From Hyphomicrobiales bacterium (GTDB lineage: Bacteria; Pseudomonadota; Alphaproteobacteria; Rhizobiales; Rhizobiaceae), in NCBI GenBank assembly GCA_900472485.1, contig UCII01000012.1, forward strand, positions 124,001 through 188,000: 64,000 bases of DNA, written 5' to 3'. Shown here piece after piece: positions 10,734 to 18,363 of this stretch (positions are counted from its first letter, which is position 1; the number at the start of each line of letters is the position of its first letter). Made by a program: the position numbers and the translations under genes. The notes under the pieces were generated by a model, which ran no database searches, was not told where the DNA came from, and saw only the letters and a program-made list of their open reading frames with translations.

Positions 10734-11804
10734 TCAGGCTCCCATCTCGATGCGCCAGGAGTCGGCGTAGATATTGATGCCGGCGGGATCGAAGGCGATA
10801 TGCGGCTCGGCCGGCACCGTCTGGTCCTCGCCGATGACGGCGACGATGTCCTGGCCGTCGAGCTTGGCGCGGACCACCTTGCGGCGGCCGAGATCCTCGA
10901 CCTTGGTGACGGTGGCGGGCATGCCTTCGCGGCCGATGCGGACGAATTCGGGGCGAATGCCGAGTTCGGAACGGCCGGTCTGCTTTTCCTTCGGCGCGCC
11001 GGGAAGCGCGATTGTGCGGTTGCCGATGCGGGCGCTGCTGCCTTCGATTTCGACAGGCATGACGTTCATGCCGGGTGAACCGATGAAATAGCCGACGAAG
11101 GTGTGGCGCGGGCGCTCGAAAAGGTCGTTCGGCGTGCCGATCTGCACCACTTCGCCATTGTACATGACTACTACCTTGTCGGCGAAGGTCAGCGCTTCCG
11201 TCTGGTCGTGGGTGACATAGACCATGGTGAAGCCGAAGCGGCGGTGCAGCTGCTTCAGCTGCGAGCGCAGCACCCACTTCATGTGCGGGTCGATGACGGT
11301 CAGCGGCTCGTCGAAGAGGATGGCGTTGACATCGGAGCGCACGAGACCGCGGCCGAGCGAGATCTTCTGCTTGGCGTCGGCCGTCAGGCCGCGCGCCTTG
11401 CGGTGGGCGCTGTCCGAAAGGCCGATCATCTCGATGATCTCATCGACCTTGCGCTTAACCTCTGCTTCCGGAACGTGCCGGTTGCGCAGCGGGAAGGCGA
11501 GATTGTCGTAGACGGTCATCGTGTCGTAGACGACCGGGAACTGGAAAACCTGCGCAATGTTGCGCTCCTGGGTCGACAGCCGGGTCACGTCCTTGCCGTC
11601 GAACAGGATGCGGCCCTGGGAGGCCTGCACCAGGCCTGAGACGATGTTGAGAAGCGTGGTCTTGCCGCAGCCGGAGGGGCCGAGCAGCGCATAGGCGCTG
11701 CCATCTTCCCAGCTGTGGTTGACTTCCTTCAGCGCGTAATCGGCATCGGATTTCGGGTGATCATTGTAGGCGTGCCGGATGTGGTCAAGATCGATGCGGG
11801 CCAT
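10734..11804 (-). CDS. glpT: ABC transporter ATPase with degenerate signature motif (GlpT-like)
   Basis: A 356-residue MalK/UgpC-type ATPase with a C-terminal TOBE-like domain. Walker A is GPSGCGKT (residues 42-49), Walker B ILFDEP with catalytic Glu166, and the switch His199 in VTHDQTEA. The signature that should read LSGGQ is replaced by LTADAK (about 140-145), so this subunit cannot offer a normal signature to its partner. The D-loop is also unusual (TVID). The partner upstream has an intact LSGGQ but lacks the switch His, so the two proteins complement each other. It is second in the operon. Confidence 0.87.
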   Translation of the reverse strand: MARIDLDHIRHAYNDHPKSDADYALKEVNHSWEDGSAYALLGPSGCGKTTLLNIVSGLVQASQGRILFDGKDVTRLSTQERNIAQVFQFPVVYDTMTVYDNLAFPLRNRHVPEAEVKRKVDEIIEMIGLSDSAHRKARGLTADAKQKISLGRGLVRSDVNAILFDEPLTVIDPHMKWVLRSQLKQLHRRFGFTMVYVTHDQTEALTFADKVVVMYNGEVVQIGTPNDLFERPRHTFVGYFIGSPGMNVMPVEIEGSSARIGNRTIALPGAPKEKQTGRSELGIRPEFVRIGREGMPATVTKVEDLGRRKVVRAKLDGQDIVAVIGEDQTVPAEPHIAFDPAGINIYADSWRIEMGA

Positions 11805-11813
11805 GGTCTCTCC

Positions 11814-12896
11814 TCAGGCGGCTTGTTGCAGGGCGGGAGTGACGGCGGCGCCATCGGTGTCGAAGACCATGATGTGGCGCGGGTCGATATAGACATCGAT
11901 CGCATCGTCGACATCGATATCCTGCACGCCCTGCGTCAGCATCACCCAGCGCCGGCCGGCAAAATCGATATGGATGAAGCTCTCCGAGCCGGTGATCTCG
12001 GTCACCATCACCCGTGCCGGAGCGGCAACGGCCTCCGGCGTCTGCGGCGCAAGCGCGAGATGATGCGGCTGGAAGGCGATCGTGTAGCGGCCATCCGGCC
12101 GGTCTTCCAAACCCCTCGGTACCGGCAGGCGGATGTTGCTGTCGAGCACGAATTCCTGGCCGCGCTTGTCGAGCGTCATCGTGTTCAGCGGCGGATCAGC
12201 GAAGGTGGTGGCGGTGATGAGGTCTTTCGGATTGCGGAAGACGTCGATGGTCGATCCGAATTGCGTGATGCGGCCTTCCGCCAGGGTTGCGGTGTTACCT
12301 CCCAGAAGCAGCGCTTCGGAGGGTTCGGTGGTGGCGTAGACGAAGATCGCGCCGGATTCGGCGAAGATCTTCGGCAATTCGGCACGTAGCTCCTCGCGCA
12401 GTTTGTAATCGAGATTGGCGAGAGGCTCGTCGAGCAGCACCAGCCCGGCATTTTTCACGATGGCGCGGGCGAGCGCCGTGCGCTGCTGCTGGCCACCGGA
12501 AAGGCTCAAGGGGAGGCGATCAAGAAAAGGACCAAGCCGCAAAAGATCGGCTGCCTTTTTTACTTCCTTGTCGATGGACGCCGCGCTTTTGCCGCTCAAC
12601 CGCATTGGCGAGGCGATATTGTCGTATACGGTCATCGCGGGATAGTTGATGAATTGCTGGTAGACCATGGCGACGTTGCGGCGCTGCACCGGCAGGCCGG
12701 TGACATCCTTGCCATCGACATGGATCGTGCCCGTGGTCGGCTTGTCGAGCCCGGCCATCAGCCGCATCAGCGACGTCTTGCCCGACAGCGTCGGCCCCAG
12801 CAGCACATTCAGCGTGCCGCGCTGCAGCGTCAGATTTGTTTCCGCGATATGCGTTTCGCCGCCGACAGACTTCGATACGCCCCTGAGTTCAAGCAC
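11814..12896 (-). CDS. glpS: ABC transporter ATPase lacking the switch histidine (GlpS-like)
   Basis: A 360-residue ATPase. The start is the GTG preceded by AAGGA seven bases upstream, giving VLELRGVSKSV; the longer upstream reading is not protein-like. Walker A is GPTLSGKT (34-41), the signature LSGGQ is intact (132-136), and Walker B LVLLDEP carries Glu157. The switch-histidine position is Thr190 (YATTEPSEA in place of YVTHDQxEA). It is the first gene of the glycerol-type operon, 9 bp before the second ATPase. glpD and glpR, often linked to it in rhizobia, are not in this window. Confidence 0.86.
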   Translation of the reverse strand: MLELRGVSKSVGGETHIAETNLTLQRGTLNVLLGPTLSGKTSLMRLMAGLDKPTTGTIHVDGKDVTGLPVQRRNVAMVYQQFINYPAMTVYDNIASPMRLSGKSAASIDKEVKKAADLLRLGPFLDRLPLSLSGGQQQRTALARAIVKNAGLVLLDEPLANLDYKLREELRAELPKIFAESGAIFVYATTEPSEALLLGGNTATLAEGRITQFGSTIDVFRNPKDLITATTFADPPLNTMTLDKRGQEFVLDSNIRLPVPRGLEDRPDGRYTIAFQPHHLALAPQTPEAVAAPARVMVTEITGSESFIHIDFAGRRWVMLTQGVQDIDVDDAIDVYIDPRHIMVFDTDGAAVTPALQQAA

Positions 12897-12956
12897 GATA
12901 GATTCCTTCCATGCGCCGCATGTCAATGCTGCCGCGAGGATTGCGAAGAGACCAAA

Positions 12957-12978
12957 CCGTCCGGTCGTTGCCGGACGG
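12957..12978 (-). promoter_or_regulatory. Leader hairpin upstream of the first glp ATPase gene
   Basis: CCGTCCGG and CCGGACGG form perfect 8-bp arms around a 6-base loop. On the minus strand the stem is followed by TTTGG, a weak terminator tail. It lies between a possible leader ORF and the GTG start of glpS, where it could attenuate the operon or slow mRNA decay. Function is inference. Confidence 0.5.
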
Positions 12979-12993
12979 CGCCTGCTGCTGAGA

Positions 12994-13134
12994 TTATGAT
13001 TGTTCGGAAGTGGATTGCGCCGATCTGCCCGCGGAACCGTCGCGCCGGCGAGTATTGCGCCAGGCGACGTCAGTGGCCATGCGGCCGATGCCGCCAACCA
13101 TGCCGTTTTCCGTATCGATCTGATATTCGGACAA
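12994..13134 (-). CDS. Possible 46-codon leader ORF upstream of glpS
   Basis: A TTG start follows an excellent GGGGGAGGAATAA ribosome site. The 46-residue product begins LSEYQIDTENGMVGG and ends in a Ser/Arg/Gln-rich tail. Codons are GC-rich at the third position, like neighbouring genes. It resembles no protein I recognise. Its position, just before a hairpin and 97 bp upstream of glpS, would suit a leader peptide, or it may be a remnant of a lost gene. Confidence 0.35.
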   Translation of the reverse strand: MSEYQIDTENGMVGGIGRMATDVAWRNTRRRDGSAGRSAQSTSEQS

Positions 13135-13148
13135 TTATTCCTCCCCCT

Positions 13149-13247
13149 GTTTCGATTTGCATCCCTCACGCGAAAACCGAAACAAGAATGACGATAAATG
13201 AAGATAAAGGAATGTCAAACGAAAACTGACCGCGTTTCAGTTTCGCT
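13149..13247. promoter_or_regulatory. TTTCG/CGAAA repeat cluster, candidate DeoR-type (GlpR) operator region
   Basis: Several CGAAA or TTTCG units lie upstream of the glp operon: GTTTCGATTT (13149-13158), CGCGAAAACCGAAAC (about 13169-13183), AAACGAAAACTGA (13217-13229) and TTTCAGTTTCG (13235-13245). The last two form an imperfect inverted repeat. DeoR-family repressors such as GlpR typically bind repeated TTCG-containing motifs, so this is a reasonable operator region. Confidence 0.4.
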
Positions 13248-13261
13248 TCATAAATCCCGTC

Positions 13262-13613
13262 TCAGGCGTGTTTTAGCGATTTATTATCAATCTGGTAAGC
13301 AATTGATCGGAATTGCAAATGGAGGCTGGCGCACCTTTCGATGCGTCCACGCGCATTGGGGCTGAACGGAGCTTGGTCGCCCGTGCTGATAGTCGCACGA
13401 TCAAAATGGGGAGTGAAGCCTGGCACGCAATGCGAGGCAGGATCTGCTACGTCGAGGTGAGATAAGGACGGTTGATAGCTGACTGCAGGACGCGGGAGGG
13501 GGCCCCTGCCCAAGCTCCGTTCGCGGCGGTCTGTCCCGCCTGCTCGTCATTGCTCGAAACGATGAAAACCGCCGTGCGCGCGACCGCGCCATCATCGGGA
13601 TGGCGGACGCAGA
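13262..13613. other. Intergenic stretch without a recognisable gene
   Basis: About 350 bp between the glp operator region and the terminator of the ThuA operon. ORFs occur on both strands, but they have no ribosome site and no protein-like composition. I see no repeat, RNA gene or mobile-element end. Confidence 0.5.
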
Positions 13614-13642
13614 ACCGCCCCTCAAGCATTATGAGGGGCGGT
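13614..13642 (-). terminator. Hairpin terminator after the ThuA gene
   Basis: ACCGCCCCTCA (13614-13624) and TGAGGGGCGGT (13632-13642) are perfect 11-bp arms around a 7-base loop, 21 bp past the ThuA stop. The T-tract is poor on the minus strand (TTCTGC) and slightly better on the plus strand (GATTTTCG). Confidence 0.6.
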
Positions 13643-13663
13643 GATTTTCGCAATAGACAGGGC

Positions 13664-14305
13664 TTAGCGCGCCGCCCAGTTGGCACCGCGACGGAAGATG
13701 GTCTTCATCTGCGGCACGTCGAATTCCTTGGCCTGGTGGCCGAGCGAGGAATAGAAGACGCGGCCCTTGCCGTATTTGCGCTTCCATGCGACCGGCATGA
13801 CGACGCCGTCGATCCAGTAGGCATGATCGCCGGTGAAGGTCGTGGTCGCCAGAACTTCGTTCGATGGGTCGACATGCATGTAATATTGCTCCGACGTGTA
13901 GGGGAAATCGGTGATCCCCTCCATGATCGGATCGTCCGGGCGTGTGATATTGACCGTATAGTCGATGATGTTGCCGGGATGGGCGACCCACTGGCCGCCG
14001 ATGATGAACTGATATTCGACGCTTTCGCGGAAACTATCGCCCGCGCCGCCATGATAGCCGGCTATGCCAACGCCGCTTTCGATCGCATCCGCGAGGTTCT
14101 TCACCTCTTCCTTTTCGATCTTCGACATGGTGACGATCGGCACGATCAGGCTGAGATCGTGGATCGAGGGATCGGCGAAGGCCTCGGTGCTGTTTTCGAG
14201 ATAGACCTTGAAGCCATCCTCTTCCAGCATGTCCCGGATGATATGGGCGCATTCCTGCGGTTCGTGGCCGCTCCAGCCGCCCCAGACGATAAGTGCTTCA
14301 CGCAT
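13664..14305 (-). CDS. ThuA-domain protein
   Basis: A 213-residue cytoplasmic protein of the ThuA family (trehalose-utilisation type, class I glutamine-amidotransferase-like fold). It begins MREALIVWGGWSGHEP, carries GIAGYHGGAGDSF near residues 79-91 and ends with YSSLGHQAKEFDVPQMK. In Sinorhizobium, ThuA works with a Gfo/Idh partner (ThuB) in conversion of disaccharides to 3-keto derivatives. The same pairing occurs here: the Gfo/Idh gene is 24 bp upstream and AGGAGA precedes the ATG. The exact sugar for this locus is unknown. Confidence 0.85.
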   Translation of the reverse strand: MREALIVWGGWSGHEPQECAHIIRDMLEEDGFKVYLENSTEAFADPSIHDLSLIVPIVTMSKIEKEEVKNLADAIESGVGIAGYHGGAGDSFRESVEYQFIIGGQWVAHPGNIIDYTVNITRPDDPIMEGITDFPYTSEQYYMHVDPSNEVLATTTFTGDHAYWIDGVVMPVAWKRKYGKGRVFYSSLGHQAKEFDVPQMKTIFRRGANWAAR

Positions 14306-14329
14306 GATAGTTCTCCTGAAATTACTTGG

Positions 14330-15430
14330 TTAGCGGCCGATCTGCCCGTCCACCAGGGATTCGGACAGAGGGGCCGGACGCTCCGTTTGCGTCGTGATGG
14401 CGACCGTGCGACCGGTATCGGAAGCCGTCTGGAAGGCTTCCATGACTTCGAGCACATGCAGCGCGAGGCTGCCATTGGCGCGGTGCGGACGGTTCGAGCG
14501 GATGGCGTGCGCCATGTCGGCGACACCGAGCGAACGGTAATTGCCGTCGGCATAGGGCGCGGTGATCTCGCGCTCGGCAAATTCGCCGCCCTTCTTCAGA
14601 AACTCCACAGGGCCGCCGAAACGGTTGGGATCGGGCACGATCAGCGTGCCTTCGGTGCCGTAGACTTCGAGAGGAACATGCTTGTGGCCGGCGACATCGA
14701 AGCTCATGCCGATCTGGACGACAGCGCCACTCACAAAGGCCATGACGCCGGCAACATGCGTCGGCACATGCACGGGGATGTGCTCGCCATTGCGCGGCTC
14801 GCTGGTAATAATGCGCTCTTTGCGTGGGGTAATGGCAAAGCCGGCGACCTGAGAGACGGGCCCGAGCAGATTGACGAGATCGGTGATGTAATAGGGGCCC
14901 ATATCGAGCATCGGGCCGCCGCCGACTTGATAGTAGAAAGCCGGATTCGGATGCCAGCGTTCATGGCCGGGGCACATGAAGGTGGCGGTGCCGCCGACCG
15001 GGATGCCGATCGCGCACTCGTCGATGATGGCACGCGCCGTCTGATGGCCGCCGCCGAGGAAGGTATCGGGGGCAGCGCCGATGCGCAGACCCTTGGCGGC
15101 TGCGGCATCCGCGAGCTTCTTGCCTTCGGCGAAATTGATGCCGAGCGGCTTTTCCGAATAGGTGTGCTTGCCGGCATCCAGCGCCTGTAGACCAACGGCG
15201 ACATGCGCTTTCGGAATGGTCAGGTTGACGATGATCTCGATCGAGGGATCGGCAAGCAAGGCGGCGATATCGACCGCCTTCAGGCCGAATTCGGCGGCTT
15301 TCGCCTCGGCGAGCTCGCGATTGAGGTCGGCGATACCTTTGATGTCGAGAATGGGAAAGGATTTCATGGCGGTGAGATAGGCGCCGGAAATGTTCCCGCA
15401 GCCGATGATGCCGATGCCGACCTTGTTCAT
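14330..15430 (-). CDS. Gfo/Idh/MocA family oxidoreductase (ThuB-like)
   Basis: A 366-residue NAD(P)-dependent dehydrogenase. The Rossmann motif GIIGCGNISG is at residues 7-16, and the EKPLGIN motif with the catalytic Lys is near residue 96; the C-terminal alpha/beta domain binds the sugar. GGAGGAAGC precedes the ATG. It is placed between the ROK regulator and the ThuA gene in one direction. Members of this family oxidise or reduce sugars, inositols or their 3-keto forms; together with ThuA a 3-keto-sugar route is a fair inference. Confidence 0.87.
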   Translation of the reverse strand: MNKVGIGIIGCGNISGAYLTAMKSFPILDIKGIADLNRELAEAKAAEFGLKAVDIAALLADPSIEIIVNLTIPKAHVAVGLQALDAGKHTYSEKPLGINFAEGKKLADAAAAKGLRIGAAPDTFLGGGHQTARAIIDECAIGIPVGGTATFMCPGHERWHPNPAFYYQVGGGPMLDMGPYYITDLVNLLGPVSQVAGFAITPRKERIITSEPRNGEHIPVHVPTHVAGVMAFVSGAVVQIGMSFDVAGHKHVPLEVYGTEGTLIVPDPNRFGGPVEFLKKGGEFAEREITAPYADGNYRSLGVADMAHAIRSNRPHRANGSLALHVLEVMEAFQTASDTGRTVAITTQTERPAPLSESLVDGQIGR

Positions 15431-15460
15431 ATGCTTCCTCCAGATGACTTGTCTTGCCTG

Positions 15461-15557
15461 GAGCGGTTCAGCGTTTCACGTGAGCTCTGAACCGCTCTAT
15501 CCTATTGTTTTGACGCAATTCCGGACGGAAACCGCTGCGTAGTTTTCCTGGAATTGC
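15461..15557. repeat. Rhizobial palindromic repeat made of two hairpins
   Basis: The first hairpin has GAGCGGTTCAG (15461-15471) and CTGAACCGCTC (15487-15497), perfect 11-bp arms. The second has GCAATTCC (15515-15522) and GGAATTGC (15550-15557), with inner GGAAA and TTTTCC pairs. This composite is a familiar dispersed intergenic sequence in Rhizobium and Agrobacterium genomes. It lies between the ROK and Gfo/Idh genes and may alter mRNA stability within that operon. Confidence 0.7.
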
Positions 15558-15565
15558 AGTGGGGA

Positions 15566-16768
15566 TCACAGGGCCGGTGCCGGTCCCGTCGTTCCCCAGG
15601 GAGATTCGTAGAGTTCGCGCAGTGCCACGACCGCGGCGCCCTGCGCCCAGGTCTCGTCGGTCGACTGGTCGAAGACGAGTTCGGTCACGCCCCTGATCGA
15701 TGGCGGGATGGCCAGCGAATAGGCCTCCCGCAGGCTGTCGAGGAAGGGTTGACCGAGCGCCAGGCTCGATCCCACAAGAATGACGCGCGGCGGGGCAAAC
15801 AACGTGACGATGTTGGCGAGCGCCATGCCGCAGGCTTCGCCGGCGCGGATGGCAGCATTGATCAGCGAGATATCCTCGGCATCGATCAGCGTCTTGGCAT
15901 GCGCCATTCCGCGGCCGAGGCGGATGGCCTCGGCAAAACGGCCGCTCGGCTGGTCGCCGAGAATGGCGCTTTCGCCGGCAAGGCTTGCCAGACGAATGAT
16001 GCCCTGTGGACCCATGCCGAGTACGAGATCCCCGAGATTGTGGCTGAGGCCGCCGGCGCCGCGAAAGAGTTGGCCGCCATGCAGCACGCCCAGACCCAGC
16101 GTCTGCTCCAGCGATACCAGCACCATGTCATCCAAGTCCCTGGCCTTGCCGAACCAGTGATGCGCCAGCGTAATGGCATGCGCATCGCTTTCGACGATGG
16201 TGGTCACGCCCAGCCGCTCCGACATTTCCTTGGCGAAATCGACGCCCGTCTCGCGGAAGATCGGGCTGGTGCGGATATGGCCGGTGCGGTGCTCGACGAC
16301 GCCGGGCAGGCCAAGGCAGACGGAATCGATCTCGTCGAGCGCCAGATTGGCATCGACGACGCAGCGGCGCACGCCATCCTCCAGAAGATCGGCAATGACA
16401 CCGATCGGCTGCCGGTCGACACGCAGCGCCAGTGTCAGCGTCGAAAGAACCTCGCCGCAGAAGTCCGTCACGACGAAAACCATGCGATTGGCGGCGATTT
16501 TCGCACCGACGACGCGCGCGGCATCCGGGTTGAGCTCCAGCATGACGCGGGGCCGGCCGCGGCTGGCCGCCTCGCGCAGGTCGCCTTCGGTGCGGGCCAG
16601 GATCAGCCCGTCATCCAGCAGCGAGGCCGTGATTGCAGAGACTGTCGTAGTCGAAAGTTGGGTGCGGTCGCTGATTTCGATACGTGCGATGGAGCCCGCC
16701 CGCCGGATCGTATCCAGCACGTTGAAGCGGTTTATCGCCCGCATAAGCTCGGGATCTGCTGTTTTCAT
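15566..16768 (-). CDS. ROK family transcriptional regulator
   Basis: A 400-residue repressor with an N-terminal winged helix-turn-helix (about residues 10-60, including GSIARIEISDRTQLSTTTVS) and a C-terminal ROK sugar-kinase-like domain. The start MKTADPELMRAINRFN was chosen because the upstream extension runs through the likely promoter. It is divergent from the binding-protein gene at 16990 and heads the operon with the Gfo/Idh and ThuA genes. This differs from the Sinorhizobium thu locus, whose regulator ThuR is LacI-type. Confidence 0.87.
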   Translation of the reverse strand: MKTADPELMRAINRFNVLDTIRRAGSIARIEISDRTQLSTTTVSAITASLLDDGLILARTEGDLREAASRGRPRVMLELNPDAARVVGAKIAANRMVFVVTDFCGEVLSTLTLALRVDRQPIGVIADLLEDGVRRCVVDANLALDEIDSVCLGLPGVVEHRTGHIRTSPIFRETGVDFAKEMSERLGVTTIVESDAHAITLAHHWFGKARDLDDMVLVSLEQTLGLGVLHGGQLFRGAGGLSHNLGDLVLGMGPQGIIRLASLAGESAILGDQPSGRFAEAIRLGRGMAHAKTLIDAEDISLINAAIRAGEACGMALANIVTLFAPPRVILVGSSLALGQPFLDSLREAYSLAIPPSIRGVTELVFDQSTDETWAQGAAVVALRELYESPWGTTGPAPAL

Positions 16769-16903
16769 GAGAATGGCGCCGAATGACGGACCCGCTCGGC
16801 TGCGGCCTGGTATTTTTAACGGAATGCGAATTAAATAGCCTATGGCCATTGCCTAATGTCAAGCCATTTCGCAGGTGATCTGCCAAAAATTTAGCGATGG
16901 CGG

Positions 16904-16932
16904 TTGACATTTCGGCAAAGCTCCGTTGAATT
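16904..16932 (+). promoter_or_regulatory. Candidate sigma-70 promoter of the sugar ABC operon
   Basis: TTGACA (16904-16909) is followed after 17 bp by TGAATT (16927-16932). It lies 58-86 bp before the ATG of the binding protein. A second TTGACA faces the ROK gene at 16857-16862 on the minus strand, so the divergent promoters sit about 40 bp apart, a suitable place for the ROK operator. Confidence 0.4.
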
Positions 16933-16989
16933 ATTCCGCATAAGGGAAAAAATATTTGAGGCTCTTGGTTCCCTTGGGAGGAGAAAATC

Positions 16990-18291
16990 ATGATCCATCT
17001 ACGTGGGGCCAAAGCCCTTCGCATTGCCGCTGTCGCCGCGACGACCGGACTGGCGATCCTCGCCGGCGCGACGGGCGCTGCTGCCGACACCGTCGTCAAA
17101 TGGCTGCATCTGGAAACCGATCCGACCTATGTCGCCGTCTGGCGCAAGATCGCGGATCAGTATGAGGCCAAGCATCCCGGCACAAAGATCGAGATGCAGT
17201 TCCTGGCCAACGAGGCGTTCAAGGCGAAGCTGCCGACATTGCTGCAGTCCAAGGACGCTCCCGATTTCTTCTTCAGCTGGGGCGGTGGCGTGCTGAAGCA
17301 GCAGCAGCAGACCGGCACGCTGCTGGACCTGACCGCGGCGATGAACGCCAAGGATGGCGCCTGGCTGAAGAGCTACAATCAGGCAGCCGTCAAGGGCCTG
17401 ACCTTCGATAACAAGATCAGCGCAGTACCCTATAAGCTCGGCACGGTTTCCTTCTTCTACAACAAAGCCCTGTTCGCCAAGGCCGGTGTCGATGCCAGTG
17501 CCATCAAGACGTGGGACGATTATCTGGCCGCGGTCAAGAAGATCAAGGCTGCCGGTATCGCGCCGATCGCCGGCGGCGGCGGCGAGAAGTGGCCGATCCA
17601 TTTCTACTGGAGCTATCTGGTGATGCGTGACGGCGGTCAGCAGGTCTTCAACGACGCCAAAAACGGGAAAGGCAACGGTTTCAACGATCCGGCGATCATC
17701 AAGGCCGGCGAGCAGCTTGCCGAGCTCGGCAAGCTCGAACCCTTCCAGCCCGGCTATCTCGGCACCACCTGGCCGCAGGCGCTCGGCGTTTTCGGCGACG
17801 GTAAGGCTGCGATGATCCTCGGCTTCGAAAATACGGTTGCCAACCAGCGCACCAATGCCGGCGACGGCAAGGGCCTGGCGGATGACAATATCGGCCGCTT
17901 TGCCTTCCCGGCCGTAACCGGCGGCGCCGGTCTTCCCACAGACACGCTCGGCGGCCTGAATGGCTGGGCCGTCACCAAGAAGGCCCCGCCCGAGGCACTC
18001 GATTTCCTCGCTTACCTCACCAATGCCGAAAACGAGCGCACCATGGCACAGGCCGGCATGATCATCCCAGTCGCCGTCGGCGCCGAAGATGGCGTGAAGG
18101 GTCCGCTGATGCACGAAGCAGCCGACCAGCTCGCGCATTCGACCTGGCATCAGAATTTCTTTGACCAGGATCTCGGCCCCTCGGTCGGCCGCGTCGTCAA
18201 CGATGTGGCTGTCGGCATCGTCTCCGGCCAGATTTCGCCGAAGGATGGCGCGCAGCAGGTCCAGGACGCCTTCGAGCAGGACCAGCTCTAG
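16990..18291 (+). CDS. ABC transporter substrate-binding protein, sugar type (family 1)
   Basis: A 433-residue periplasmic sugar-binding protein with a Sec signal peptide ending near GAAAD (residue 33). GGGAGGAG precedes the ATG. The body contains the usual family-1 features, including the DAPDFFFSWGGG segment. It is the first gene of a complete importer operon (binding protein, two permeases, ATPase). A strong hairpin directly after its stop probably gives a more abundant, stable 5' transcript, as is common for binding proteins. The substrate is unknown; the ThuA and Gfo/Idh neighbours suggest a disaccharide or polyol. Confidence 0.88.
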   Translation: MIHLRGAKALRIAAVAATTGLAILAGATGAAADTVVKWLHLETDPTYVAVWRKIADQYEAKHPGTKIEMQFLANEAFKAKLPTLLQSKDAPDFFFSWGGGVLKQQQQTGTLLDLTAAMNAKDGAWLKSYNQAAVKGLTFDNKISAVPYKLGTVSFFYNKALFAKAGVDASAIKTWDDYLAAVKKIKAAGIAPIAGGGGEKWPIHFYWSYLVMRDGGQQVFNDAKNGKGNGFNDPAIIKAGEQLAELGKLEPFQPGYLGTTWPQALGVFGDGKAAMILGFENTVANQRTNAGDGKGLADDNIGRFAFPAVTGGAGLPTDTLGGLNGWAVTKKAPPEALDFLAYLTNAENERTMAQAGMIIPVAVGAEDGVKGPLMHEAADQLAHSTWHQNFFDQDLGPSVGRVVNDVAVGIVSGQISPKDGAQQVQDAFEQDQL

Positions 18292-18299
18292 TGCCCTCT

Positions 18300-18339
18300 G
18301 GCGCCGGCCTCTCCCTTGTGCCGGCGCCGGTTTTTCTTT
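18300..18339 (+). terminator. Intra-operon terminator-like hairpin after the binding-protein gene
   Basis: GGCGCCGGC (18300-18308) and GCCGGCGCC (18320-18328) form perfect 9-bp arms, followed by GGTTTTTCTTT. It stands 9 bp past the stop codon and 25 bp before the permease start, so it probably ends part of the transcription and raises the ratio of binding protein to membrane subunits. Confidence 0.7.
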
Positions 18340-18363
18340 GAACTGCAATCGTCGAGACTGCCC

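Noticed and set aside
13262..13513. 83-residue minus-strand ORF in the region upstream of the glp operon
   Set aside because: No ribosome site, irregular composition, no recognisable motif.
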